From assembly GCA_963669405.2 (NCBI GenBank), contig CAXXHF010000002.1:2542001-2606000 (forward strand): a stretch of 64,000 nt of DNA, given 5' to 3'. The position numbers were made by a program, and so were the translations under genes. Positions 1-8,204 of this stretch are shown here, one piece after another (the stretch's first letter is position 1; every line of letters starts with the position of its first letter). Source of the stretch: Aureisphaera sp963669405 (GTDB lineage: Bacteria > Bacteroidota > Bacteroidia > Flavobacteriales > Flavobacteriaceae). Under the pieces are notes generated by a model that saw only the letters and a list, made by a program, of their open reading frames with translations, was not told the DNA's origin and did not search any database.

Positions 1-2
1 GA

Positions 3-521
3 AACAATAGAAGGCCTCGAAGATCGAGTCGTTTGCTAATAGCAGCTTCCATAGCCTCCATTTTATTTGTTTCCTTAGGATATTGGTTTTTTGGCAACTC
101 TTCAACAGAGGATTTGTATTTGCAATATTATACTCAAGAAGACCTTCCATCCGTAATAAAACGAGGTGATGATCATGATTTATTAGAACAAGGGGTGTTG
201 TCTTTTCAAGATGAACAATATCGAGATGCTATTTCTTATTTTAATAATTATATAAAAGAGCAGCAGGATGTTGATAATGTTGTTTACCTGTATTCTGGAA
301 TGTCTCATTTGTTAATGAAACATTGGGAGTTGGCCCTTCAGGATTTTGAGACCATGGCGCAGTCAAACTCTCTAGACGCTTCAAAAGGTTTGTGGTTTAA
401 AGCCTTGGTATATTTAAAAATGGGTGATGAGTCTAAAGCAAAGAAACAGCTTCAACAAATCACCCAATCCAAATCAAATTTCAATTATAATAAGGCAGTA
501 ATGCTTTTAAAAGAACTCTAG
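3..521 (+). CDS. TPR-containing single-pass membrane protein, 5' end cut by window edge
   Basis: The reading frame is open back to the first bases of the window, so the start lies outside. The visible part begins with a basic stretch (RRPRRSSR), then one hydrophobic segment (LLIAASIASILFVSLGYWFF), then about 140 soluble residues. These contain helix pairs with TPR character, such as LLEQGVLSFQDEQYRDAISYF and YSGMSHLLMKHWELALQDFE. Flavobacteria often encode such TPR proteins (positive-inside, one membrane span, periplasmic TPRs) beside sigma factors or in anti-sigma-like roles; that is family knowledge and the partner is not visible. It converges with the AraC-type gene, with only 3 bp between the stop codons. 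Function unassigned. Confidence 0.75.
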   Translation, partial: NNRRPRRSSRLLIAASIASILFVSLGYWFFGNSSTEDLYLQYYTQEDLPSVIKRGDDHDLLEQGVLSFQDEQYRDAISYFNNYIKEQQDVDNVVYLYSGMSHLLMKHWELALQDFETMAQSNSLDASKGLWFKALVYLKMGDESKAKKQLQQITQSKSNFNYNKAVMLLKEL

Positions 522-524
522 CTC

Positions 525-1130
525 TTAGGCAACGAGACCCTTTAAAAAAGCGGAAGGATAAATCTCGTACCTCTCTCTGAATTTTTTTGAAAAACTCTCG
601 GCACTTTTAAATCCATTGTCATAGGCAATGGCTTCGATGGTATATTTTCTTTTTCGTGGATTTTCCAGAAGGTCTTTGTGTGCGTGAGCTATTCTTAGGT
701 CGTTTACATAATTCTTAAATGATTTTCCTTTGGTGTGATTGATGATTTTTGAAAGGTAGCTACTGTTCGTTCCCAGTTCTTTGGCCAAAGAGCTAAGACT
801 CACTTCTTGACTTAAAAACAATTTTTGGGTTTCAAAGGAATGGATTTTTAAGATGATGGTTTCCAAAATCTCTTTGGAAATCCCTAAACTGTCATAGTTG
901 GTATCTTTTTTTGAAGGCCTATGATTTATTTTCCTTTTAAGACGTTCATTCATTTTCTTGTAGTGTGCTTGACGCGCCTCATGAAAATGATATAACTTTA
1001 AAGACGCATGAGAAATGATGGTGAAAAACAATTTTTTTGGAGAGAATACAAGCTCCATAATAGAGTCATCATTGTGATCTACATAAGGTAGTGTTGTTTT
1101 CTCAATGGAGGTAATTGATAGTTTGTCCAT
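525..1130 (-). CDS. AraC-family HTH regulator, short form
   Basis: The C-terminal 100 residues of this 201-residue protein form a clear AraC/XylS double helix-turn-helix domain: the first helix region is SLSSLAKELGTNSSYLSKII, and the family signature region runs through IEAIAYDNGFKSAESFSKKFRERY to the end. Typical flavobacterial members carry periplasmic TPRs, a membrane span and a cytoplasmic linker before this domain. Here only about 100 residues precede it, with one weakly hydrophobic patch (LFFTIISHASLKLYHF) and then a basic linker. It may be a truncated descendant of such a membrane regulator or a genuine short form. The 122 bp upstream hold no continuation in any frame that I can see. 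Target genes unknown. Confidence 0.85.
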   Translation of the reverse strand: MDKLSITSIEKTTLPYVDHNDDSIMELVFSPKKLFFTIISHASLKLYHFHEARQAHYKKMNERLKRKINHRPSKKDTNYDSLGISKEILETIILKIHSFETQKLFLSQEVSLSSLAKELGTNSSYLSKIINHTKGKSFKNYVNDLRIAHAHKDLLENPRKRKYTIEAIAYDNGFKSAESFSKKFRERYEIYPSAFLKGLVA

Positions 1131-1252
1131 AGCGTTAAATTTGAATCTAACTTATGGGCAAAATGTTAAAATTTAGGCAAATCCGATAAAGATTTACTTC
1201 GTCTAATTTTAACATTTCAAGATAAAAAACACGTAAAAGGGCATTTTTTCTT

Positions 1253-2137
1253 CTAAGAAATAGAAGCTTTTTCAGTTTTTAGACTTCGGTCTACTTTCTT
1301 CACCAAGCCTTGTAATACGTTACCTGGGCCTACTTCAATGAATTCGTCGGCACCGTCGGCAATCATGTTCTTAACGCTTTGGGTCCATTTCACGGGAGCC
1401 GTTAGTTGAAATATTAAATTTTTCTTAATTTCTGAAGGATCAGTAACTGCGGTTGTACTCACATTTTGGTATATTGGACAGGCTGGATCTGTAAAATTTG
1501 TTCCTTCTATAGCTGCTGCTAATTCCTCTCGGGCAGGTTCCATAAGAGGGCTATGAAAGGCACCGCCTACAGGTAATAATAATGCTCTTCTAGCACCGGC
1601 TTCTTTTAATGCTTCGCAAGCCTCATTTACAGCATCTACTTCTCCAGATATAACCAACTGTCCAGGACAATTGTAGTTGGCTGCAACCACGATTCCATTA
1701 ATGTCTTCACAAACTTTTTCCACCACTTCGTCATCAAGTCCCAATACAGCAGCCATAGTGGAGGGTTTTAATTCACAGGCTTTCTGCATTGCCTGTGCTC
1801 TTTTGGATACCAAAAGCAATCCATCACTAAATGCCAACGTTCGGTTAGCTACCAATGCAGAAAGTTCTCCTAGAGAATGCCCTGCAACCATGTCTGGTTG
1901 AAAGCGATCTCCCAGTACGATTGCCAAAATAGTAGAATGCAAGAATATAGCAGGCTGCGTAACATTGGTCTGTTTTAATTCTTCCGCAGTGCCTTCAAAC
2001 ATGGTTTTGGTAATATCGAAACCAAGTAGCTCATTGGCATGATGAAAAAGATCTCTTGCTTTATCCGAAGAATCGTAAAGATCTTTACCCATTCCTGTAA
2101 ATTGAGCTCCTTGTCCTGGAAAAAGATATGCTTTCAT
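1253..2137 (-). CDS. fabD: Malonyl CoA-acyl carrier protein transacylase
   Basis: Transfers malonyl groups from CoA to acyl carrier protein for fatty acid synthesis in the cytoplasm. The 294-residue protein has the family's usual length and landmarks: FPGQGAQF near the N-terminus (residues 6-13), the nucleophile elbow GHSLGE (about residues 91-96, Ser is the acyl carrier), the second catalytic region GGAFHSPLM (His), QLTAPVKW and EVGPGNVLQGL near the C-terminus. It lies downstream of the 2TM-folA-fructosamine kinase run on the same strand after a 70-bp gap, so it may be cotranscribed with them or have its own promoter. No other fab gene is in the window. Confidence 0.97.
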   Translation of the reverse strand: MKAYLFPGQGAQFTGMGKDLYDSSDKARDLFHHANELLGFDITKTMFEGTAEELKQTNVTQPAIFLHSTILAIVLGDRFQPDMVAGHSLGELSALVANRTLAFSDGLLLVSKRAQAMQKACELKPSTMAAVLGLDDEVVEKVCEDINGIVVAANYNCPGQLVISGEVDAVNEACEALKEAGARRALLLPVGGAFHSPLMEPAREELAAAIEGTNFTDPACPIYQNVSTTAVTDPSEIKKNLIFQLTAPVKWTQSVKNMIADGADEFIEVGPGNVLQGLVKKVDRSLKTEKASIS

Positions 2138-2207
2138 ATAAATTGATTATGGTTGGTTATGGAGGCAAAAATACGACTTTAATAATATATGAAGCTTGAT
2201 AATATAT

Positions 2208-3053
2208 CTAACTATACTTGGAAAGAACATGTAAAACCTGATGGTAATACCCGACACCAAAAATATTGAGATGTACCAATAAATAATACAACTGCCAAAG
2301 AGGAATTCGATCTTCCCATCCAGATTGAAGCGGAAATCCTTCGTGGTATTGAGAAAATACTTGTGACGGAAAACCACCAAATAATTGCATCATGGCAAGA
2401 TCCATTTCACGAGAAGAATAGGCCACTGCAGGATCTATAAGGACCGGTTGTTTGCTTTCAGAAATGATATAGTTTCCGTTCCATAAATCTCCATGAATTA
2501 AGGAAGCTGGCTCGTTGGGTATGAGTTCTGAAACGGAATTGTAAAATTGGTCTAGATCTTTAAACGAAAATCCTTTTTGAACAGCACTTCTAAACTGAGG
2601 TTCCAATCGCTGAGTCACATAAAAATCCGCTAGATTATTACACCAGCTATTGTATTGTACCAAACTGCCAATATAATTGTCATGCTCCAAACCGAATTTT
2701 GGATGAGTTGTGCTGTGTAACTTTATTAAAGAAGAGGTGAAAGATTCCCAAAAGGTGCTTGTGGCTTTTCCGGAAGGAATATACTCAAGTAACATATAAG
2801 AGAAATCATCATCAATGTTATAGGTGATCACCTTTGGAATCTGAAAGGAATTAGATTGTGCCAAGAGATTAAGCCCGTAAGCCTCTTTCTCAAAAAGCTT
2901 TAAAAGTTGTTTGTCCCGATTCCATTTTAGAACAAATGCCCCGTTTTGTGTGTCAAGTAAATAAACCTGATTTATATCACCTCCTGTAAGTAGAGACGTC
3001 TTATAGATTCTCGTATTTAAAACAGTGCTTATATGTCCGAGAAGAGGTTCCAC
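2208..3053 (-). CDS. Fructosamine-3-kinase family protein
   Basis: A 281-residue member of the fructosamine/ketosamine kinase family, which phosphorylates sugar adducts on protein amines as a deglycation step. Seen in the sequence: an N-terminal lobe with LTGGDINQVYLL and FVLKWN (nucleotide-binding strand and Lys), the catalytic loop HGDLWNGN (about residue 190) and the metal-binding equivalent LIDPAV shortly after. It starts 9 bp downstream of folA on the same strand, suggesting a common transcript. The true substrate of bacterial members is mostly unproven, so the family name is firmer than the activity. Confidence 0.88.
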   Translation of the reverse strand: MEPLLGHISTVLNTRIYKTSLLTGGDINQVYLLDTQNGAFVLKWNRDKQLLKLFEKEAYGLNLLAQSNSFQIPKVITYNIDDDFSYMLLEYIPSGKATSTFWESFTSSLIKLHSTTHPKFGLEHDNYIGSLVQYNSWCNNLADFYVTQRLEPQFRSAVQKGFSFKDLDQFYNSVSELIPNEPASLIHGDLWNGNYIISESKQPVLIDPAVAYSSREMDLAMMQLFGGFPSQVFSQYHEGFPLQSGWEDRIPLWQLYYLLVHLNIFGVGYYHQVLHVLSKYS

Positions 3054-3062
3054 ATGAGGACT

Positions 3063-3554
3063 TTAGAGTGTTGTTTCCTTTTCCCATGTTTCGTAGGTAA
3101 AGGCATAATCATGTCTGTCATCTTTGTCATGATATACTGAAGAAACAAGTTTCCAAGAGTCTTTAGGAATGTTGGGAAAGAAAGCATCTGCTTCAAAAGT
3201 GCCGTGCACTCGGGTAAGTTCTATTTTTTGAGCATACTCCAAGCCCAGTGTATAAATTTCACCTCCTCCAATAATAAAGGGTTGATCGTCATTTTTGGCG
3301 ACCTCTAATGCGTCTTTAAGGTTGTGAACTACAATAATACCCTCTCCCTTATATTCTGTATTTCGGGTAATAACAATATGTGTTCTGTTGGGTAAGGGCT
3401 TTGGGAAGGTCTCAAAAGTCTTACGCCCCATAATGATATGATGTCCAGTAGTAAGTTGCTTAAAACGTTTAAAATCATCTGGTAAGTGCCAAACCAGGTC
3501 GTTGTCCTTGCCAAGTTCGTCGTTTTCGCCTGCGGCAGCAATCATTGTAATCAT
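3063..3554 (-). CDS. folA: Dihydrofolate reductase
   Basis: NADPH-dependent reduction of dihydrofolate to tetrahydrofolate, needed to regenerate the cofactor oxidised by thymidylate synthase (thyA is at 8651). The 163-residue length is normal. Motifs: MIAAAGENDELGKDNDLVWHLPDDFKRFK (substrate pocket with the W-x-L-P-x-D segment, catalytic Asp about residue 27), IIMGRKTFETFP (NADPH site), FIIGGGEIYTLGLEYA (second glycine-rich NADPH segment). The start overlaps the end of the upstream 2TM gene by 4 nt, so they are translationally coupled. Confidence 0.97.
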   Translation of the reverse strand: MITMIAAAGENDELGKDNDLVWHLPDDFKRFKQLTTGHHIIMGRKTFETFPKPLPNRTHIVITRNTEYKGEGIIVVHNLKDALEVAKNDDQPFIIGGGEIYTLGLEYAQKIELTRVHGTFEADAFFPNIPKDSWKLVSSVYHDKDDRHDYAFTYETWEKETTL

Positions 3555-3979
3555 AGTTCTTCTTGGGGTGGTGGGGTTGAGTCGTTTTCTTTCTTTTTTT
3601 TTACTTCAGCAGTAATCACTTCTTTTCGGACCTCCTTTTCCAATTCGGCGATGCGTGCTTCTTGTTTTGCTTTTAATTTTTCAATCTGTCTGTCTTCCCA
3701 TTCTTTGCCCATAAACTTACTCATGAACAAGACATTAAGTAAGTGAATTAAAAAGAACAGCACCCATATAAGTATGGCCCATACAAACCAATCTTTAATG
3801 AAAAAATCTTTTCCAATTCCAAGAATTGGATTGATGATAATAAGTACAATAGAACCCGCCAGAAAAGCTACAAAATGCTGCATGAGTCGCTTTTTTTGCT
3901 TAACTCTTTTACGTGCGTATTCGTACTGTTCCCTTTGTTCAGGATCAATTCTGGCTGTTTTGTTGGCTTTTGAAAACAT
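3551..3979 (-). CDS. 2TM domain-containing membrane protein
   Basis: A 142-residue protein with two hydrophobic segments (MQHFVAFLAGSIVLIIINPILGI and DWFVWAILIWVLFFLIHLLNVLF) preceded by a basic ARKRVKQKKR stretch, the layout of the 2TM domain family common in Bacteroidota. The C-terminal 60 residues are highly charged and probably coiled coil (WEDRQIEKLKAKQEARIAELEKEV). Its stop overlaps the folA start, and its own start is 60 bp from the divergent aminotransferase pseudogene. In other proteins the 2TM domain sits beside LytTR or histidine kinase modules; here it stands alone and its role is unknown. Confidence 0.85.
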   Translation of the reverse strand: MFSKANKTARIDPEQREQYEYARKRVKQKKRLMQHFVAFLAGSIVLIIINPILGIGKDFFIKDWFVWAILIWVLFFLIHLLNVLFMSKFMGKEWEDRQIEKLKAKQEARIAELEKEVRKEVITAEVKKKKENDSTPPPQEEL

Positions 3980-4039
3980 TGTTGGTTACTTTTACAACCT
4001 TCGTAAAAATACCATTTTTTCAACGTTTATCCTTGTTTT

Positions 4040-5121
4040 ATGAAAGACCTTTCTACTCATTTCCCAGTTGCATCTCAATATACATACCTAAATACGGCCT
4101 CTTGTGGGCTGCTTTCTAACGATTTGGTAGATTGGCGACGGGAACATGACAGTAATTTATTGCAAGGTGGTAGTCTATTTCGGGATCTTCACAAAGCTCA
4201 TGTAGCCGAAATTAGAGAAAATGTAGCTCAATTTTTTTATACATCAGCGTCTAGTGTAGCATTGGTGCCTAACTTTTCATTTGGGCTCAATGTACTTTTA
4301 GATGGTATTTCAAAAGGACAAAAAGTGCTTTTGTTGCAAGGGGATTACCCTTCGGTGAATTGGCCTATTGAAAATCGGGATTTTGATGTGTGTTACGCAA
4401 AGATTGATGCCCATTTGGAGGAGAATATTGCCGAGGCTGTTGCCATACACCGTCCCAACATTTTAGCATTGAGTGTTGTGCAATACATCAGTGGAATTAA
4501 AGTGGATCTGGGTTTTTTAAGTAGGTTGAAAAAAGACAACCCAGAACTTATGATCATTGGTGATGGAACTCAGTTTTTAGGTACTACCAATTTCAATTTT
4601 GAAGAAAGCGCGTTCGATATTTTGGGAGGAAGTGCCTATAAATGGTTGCTTTCAGGATATGGATGTGGATTGTTTTTAGTGAAAGAACAGGTGCAAAAAA
4701 AATATTTCCAAATACGATAGGATTTAATTCTGCAGATGCCAGTTTTAAAAAGAGGGATCATATAGAATTTGTGGGGCATCTGGAACCTGGGCATCAGGAT
4801 ACGCTGAATTATGGAAGTTTGGGAGAATCTATAAAATTTCTTGAGTCAATGGGGAAAAAAAATATCGAAGAGTACTTAGACAAACTTACCCTAAAAGCCA
4901 AAATTGCTTTCGAAGAATTAGATTTATTGGATTCTATGGTTTCTTCCAGAAAAAACCACTCTACTATCTTCAATATTAAAGGAGATGCTACTTTGTTCGA
5001 TAAGCTCAAGAACAATGGCATTATCGCTTCACTAAGAGGAAAAGGGATACGAGTGAGCTTTCATATTTATAATATAGAAGAAGATATAGAGAATCTAGTG
5101 ACTGTTTTGAAGAATCATTAG
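4040..5121 (+). pseudogene. Class V aminotransferase (cysteine desulfurase/selenocysteine lyase-like), frameshifted
   Basis: Two overlapping frames together make one class V PLP enzyme of about 360 residues. Frame one (4040-4720) gives the N-terminus, the cofactor Asp region LMIIGDGTQFLG and the PLP-lysine region GGSAYKWLLSGYGCGLF. It then runs through an eight-A tract at 4695-4702 and stops at 4718-4720. The downstream frame (from about 4699) continues with KKIFPNTIGFNSADASF to the end at 5121. One extra A in the tract restores a continuous protein, so the break is one missing base in a homopolymer: a real mutation, programmed slippage or a sequencing error. It converges on the DUF427-egtD-egtB run, so an EgtE-like C-S lyase role is conceivable but unproven. 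Confidence 0.8.
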
Positions 5122-5124
5122 AGC

Positions 5125-5406
5125 TTACTCTACCACTTCCACACCACGCCAAAATGCAACATAGCCTTCTATGGGCTTAGCAGCATGCGATGTTTCAGGA
5201 TAATACCAAGCCGCATCTGGATTGGCTTTACCTGCTACGTCTAACGAGTAATAAGAGGCCTGTCCTTTCCATGGGCAATTAGTGTGCGTATCACTTTCTT
5301 TAAAGTATTCTTTTTTTATACTGTTGGCTGGGAAATAGTGGTTGTTTTCTACAACAACAGTATCATTGCTTTCGGCCAGGATTTGGCCATTCCATATTGC
5401 TTTCAT
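5125..5406 (-). CDS. DUF427 domain-containing protein
   Basis: A 93-residue small beta-rich protein of the DUF427 family: MKAIWNGQILAES at the start, VVVENNHYFP, the conserved CPWKGQASYY block and AWYYPETSHAAKPIEGYVAFW near the end. I chose the ATG at 5404-5406 because it begins directly at the family's usual N-terminus. The frame is open further upstream (to 5487), but that part overlaps egtD coding sequence and does not resemble the family. It lies 10 bp after the egtD stop on the same strand. Function of the family is unknown. Confidence 0.85.
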   Translation of the reverse strand: MKAIWNGQILAESNDTVVVENNHYFPANSIKKEYFKESDTHTNCPWKGQASYYSLDVAGKANPDAAWYYPETSHAAKPIEGYVAFWRGVEVVE

Positions 5407-5416
5407 TTCTTTCTTT

Positions 5417-6397
5417 TTAATGGTGTTTTTTTCTTCGGAATACATAGTTCCTGTAATATCCTTTTGAGTCTGAAAAGAACGTTTCAATCTCCAATCCAGA
5501 TTCTTCGGCTAGCCAAGCAACAGTTTTATCATCGTATTTCTGTGAAATTTCAGTATGAATAGTTTCCCAAGGATCAAAATCTATGGTAAGATCAATATCT
5601 TCAATTCTTACCTGCATGGCTTTGGTTGCTACCAGATAGCTTTTAGCGGTTCCGGTTTCAGGATCATAGACTTCCCAATGTGTAAAAGAATCTGGATCGA
5701 AATTTCCTCCCAATTCACGATTGATTCTGTATAATAAATTTTTGTTGAATGCTGCTGTAACTCCGGCAGGATCACTATAAGCGTCTAAGATGGTCTTCGG
5801 TTTTTTCTTTTGGTCAAATCCCATAAAAAGGAGGTCATTGGGATTCATGGTATCTTTTAACTGAGTTAAAAATTCGATAGCTCTAGGATGTAATAAATTC
5901 CCGATGTTAGATCCCAGTACCATAAGTACTTTTTTACGTTCATTGTACTGCTGTAAACGTTGCAATACTTCAAAGTACATTCCCTTTTCGGGATCTACAA
6001 TTACCTTTGGAAGTTCCTGTGATAATGCATCTGATAGCTCATCAATTGCATTTTGACTAATGTCGATAGGTTTGTAAACAAAGTTGAAATTGTTTTCGGA
6101 AAAATACCGAAGGAGTACTTTTGTTTTTTTTCCATCTCCAGCTCCTAATTCAATGAGGTCAAAACCATTTTCATTTCCATGAAATAGGGAGGCAATTTCT
6201 GAGGTGTGGGTGTTAAATATTTCGAACTCGCAATTGGTAAGATAGTATTCGGGCAACTCCATGATATCCTGAAATAGCTTATCTCCATTGGCGTCATAGA
6301 TGTATTTTGAATATAAAAATTTGGGGAAGGCGCTAAGACCTTCAAACACATCTTTTTTAAATGCTGTGTCCAGAATGGTTGAAGTGGTTGGATTCAT
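5417..6397 (-). CDS. egtD: EgtD-like L-histidine N-alpha-methyltransferase
   Basis: SAM-dependent methyltransferase of the EgtD family, which trimethylates histidine to hercynine, first step of ergothioneine synthesis. The 326 residues match the usual length. Visible motifs: FPKFLYSKYIYDANGDKLF and LPEYYLTNCEFEIF (N-terminal substrate region), LIELGAGDGKKTKVLL (SAM site), LGSNIGNL (contains the Asn of the histidine-binding site), and the C-terminal TIHTEISQKYD. Located 16 bp downstream of egtB on the same strand, so a two-gene operon. Enzyme identity is strong; that ergothioneine is the final product is inference. Confidence 0.92.
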   Translation of the reverse strand: MNPTTSTILDTAFKKDVFEGLSAFPKFLYSKYIYDANGDKLFQDIMELPEYYLTNCEFEIFNTHTSEIASLFHGNENGFDLIELGAGDGKKTKVLLRYFSENNFNFVYKPIDISQNAIDELSDALSQELPKVIVDPEKGMYFEVLQRLQQYNERKKVLMVLGSNIGNLLHPRAIEFLTQLKDTMNPNDLLFMGFDQKKKPKTILDAYSDPAGVTAAFNKNLLYRINRELGGNFDPDSFTHWEVYDPETGTAKSYLVATKAMQVRIEDIDLTIDFDPWETIHTEISQKYDDKTVAWLAEESGLEIETFFSDSKGYYRNYVFRRKKHH

Positions 6398-6413
6398 AAA
6401 AGAATAGTCGCAA

Positions 6414-7574
6414 TTATTTTGCTAACCTTATACCGGTGTATTGCCAACGTAGGTTGGGTTGAAAAAAGTTTCTGTATGTTGAGCGAATATGATTGGATGC
6501 ACTTACAACTGAAGAACCACGGAGAACTTTTTGGTTTACCATAAATTTTCCATTGTATTCTCCTAAAGCCCCAGGAGCTTTTTTGTATCCAGGGTATGGC
6601 AAATAGGCACTTTCAGTCCATTCCCATCGTTGCCCCCAATTAAATAAAGCTTGAGCGGCTTCCCATTCAAACTCAGTTGGAAGACGGAAACCTTTCCATT
6701 GTGCATAAGCAAAAGCTTCATAATAGGATACATGGCAAACAGCGGCCTCAAGGTCTAACCTGATTAAACCTTGTAAAGTATACTGATGCCATTCATCTTC
6801 TATCTTATGCCAGTACATGGGTTGGGTTATTTTTTCCTGTTTTACCCATTCCCATCCATCCGCATGCCAATGGTTAAAATCTTGATAACCTCCGGCATTT
6901 ATAAATTCCAAAAATTCACCATTGGTAACTTCGCGGTTAGAAATCTGATAATTATTAAGATAAACCTTGTGTCTTCCTAATTCGTTATCGTAGCAAAAAT
7001 CAGATCCTGCATAACCTATTTCATAAATGCCTTCATCTACAGAAATCCATTCTTGGTTTTCTTGTATTGTAGGGTTTTCAATATATAAGTTGTTGTATTT
7101 AGGTAGTAATGGATTATTACCCAAAATATATTTAATGTCTGTCATCAATAATTCCTGATGCTGTTTTTCATGGTGAATCCCAATTAAAAGGACTTCTTCC
7201 AGTTCGGCAGGAATCTCGTTAGACAAAAACTCTTTCATTTCATTGGTAACATAATGCCGGTAGTCATATACTTTTGCAACCCCGGGGCGGGAAAGATTTC
7301 CACGGTCATTTCGTATCACACGTTTCCCAAGTGTTTCATAATAGCTATTGAATACAAAAGCAAAATCATCATGGAATAATTGATAGCCAGGCTTGTGACG
7401 TTTTAAAATAAATTCTTCAAAAAACCAAGTGGTATGCCCTAGATGCCACTTAGGTGGAGATACATCCATCATAGGTTGTACTACGTAATCTTCAATCTCA
7501 AGAGGCTTGCAAAGAGTTTCTGTGTAAGCACGTGCTTCTAGGAAAAGAGCGGTTAAATTTTGAGTCTTAATCAT
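6414..7574 (-). CDS. egtB: EgtB-like iron-dependent sulfoxide synthase
   Basis: Mononuclear iron enzyme that joins hercynine and a thiol (cysteine or gamma-glutamylcysteine) by oxidative C-S bond formation. The 386-residue protein has the N-terminal DinB-like helical domain with the three-histidine facial triad (HLGHTTWFFEEF and HHEKQHQELL, residues about 44-56 and 133-142) and a C-terminal FGE-sulfatase/SUMF1 fold (VDEGIYEIGYAG, NREVTNGEF, FRLPTEFEWEAA, LRGSSVVSASNHIRSTYRN). No fused methyltransferase, so it is not OvoA. No EgtC amidohydrolase or EgtA ligase is nearby, suggesting a cysteine-using type. Confidence 0.92.
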   Translation of the reverse strand: MIKTQNLTALFLEARAYTETLCKPLEIEDYVVQPMMDVSPPKWHLGHTTWFFEEFILKRHKPGYQLFHDDFAFVFNSYYETLGKRVIRNDRGNLSRPGVAKVYDYRHYVTNEMKEFLSNEIPAELEEVLLIGIHHEKQHQELLMTDIKYILGNNPLLPKYNNLYIENPTIQENQEWISVDEGIYEIGYAGSDFCYDNELGRHKVYLNNYQISNREVTNGEFLEFINAGGYQDFNHWHADGWEWVKQEKITQPMYWHKIEDEWHQYTLQGLIRLDLEAAVCHVSYYEAFAYAQWKGFRLPTEFEWEAAQALFNWGQRWEWTESAYLPYPGYKKAPGALGEYNGKFMVNQKVLRGSSVVSASNHIRSTYRNFFQPNLRWQYTGIRLAK

Positions 7575-7643
7575 AAAAAATCCAACATTGGAGTTGACAC
7601 ATTAAAGATACAAAATCTTGTGGCGGTTCTTCAGGATTAGATG

Positions 7644-8117
7644 TTAAGACTTCTTTCTTCTGCTCTTTTTTTGATTTTTGTGGTTTTTCACAGAGAAATC
7701 TAAAGGAGTGCCATACAAAACACCTATTTTTTCTCCCCTTCGTGAACCAGGTTCTAGCTTAGGTAGTAATGAAATAACACGAATGGCTTCTTCTTCTAAG
7801 TGTTTATGGTAGATGGTAGTGCTTATTTCAGAAATAGTTCCCGTTTTTGTAATGAGAAAATGTACACCAAATCTTTTGTCATTAGGTCCTAGCAATGTTT
7901 TATTGAAATTGGATTTTATGAAATCATGGATAGCTTCTTGGGTACATTTTTTTCTTTCAATATTTGTCTCACCAAAACAACCGGGATATATAGGACTAAC
8001 TTCAACTGTAGCAAAGGGAACTTTTGTTTCTGAGAGTTCTGTAGTTTGTGGTTTAGTTTGCGAATAGCTAGCAAATCCTATTGACAAACTCAAAAGAACG
8101 AGAAAATGAACTTTCAT
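7644..8117 (-). CDS. Secreted TonB C-terminal-like domain protein (paralogue 1)
   Basis: A 157-residue protein with a signal peptide (MKVHFLVLLSLSIGFASYSQ) and a TonB C-terminal-like fold: VSPIYPGC, an EAIHDFIKSNFNK helix, FLITKTGTISEISTTIYHKHLEEEAIRVISLLPKLEPG and a basic Lys/Arg tail (KNHKNQKKSRRKKS). It resembles the next gene (8205-8636) in order of elements, including the conserved P-x-x-PGC segment, so the two are tandem paralogues. Unlike true TonB it has no uncleaved membrane anchor or Pro-rich linker. Whether it acts in energy transduction is doubtful. Confidence 0.78.
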   Translation of the reverse strand: MKVHFLVLLSLSIGFASYSQTKPQTTELSETKVPFATVEVSPIYPGCFGETNIERKKCTQEAIHDFIKSNFNKTLLGPNDKRFGVHFLITKTGTISEISTTIYHKHLEEEAIRVISLLPKLEPGSRRGEKIGVLYGTPLDFSVKNHKNQKKSRRKKS

Positions 8118-8204
8118 AAATGCTGGTTTTTGTGAACAGGCACAAAAAAAGTGCCAACAAATGTTGACACCTATTTCTTATTTTTAAAATATTTTGAAGC
8201 GGTC

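Noticed and set aside
1677..1901. Open frame on the plus strand inside fabD
   Set aside because: Antisense to a certain gene, with low-complexity Ser/Ala composition; a shadow.
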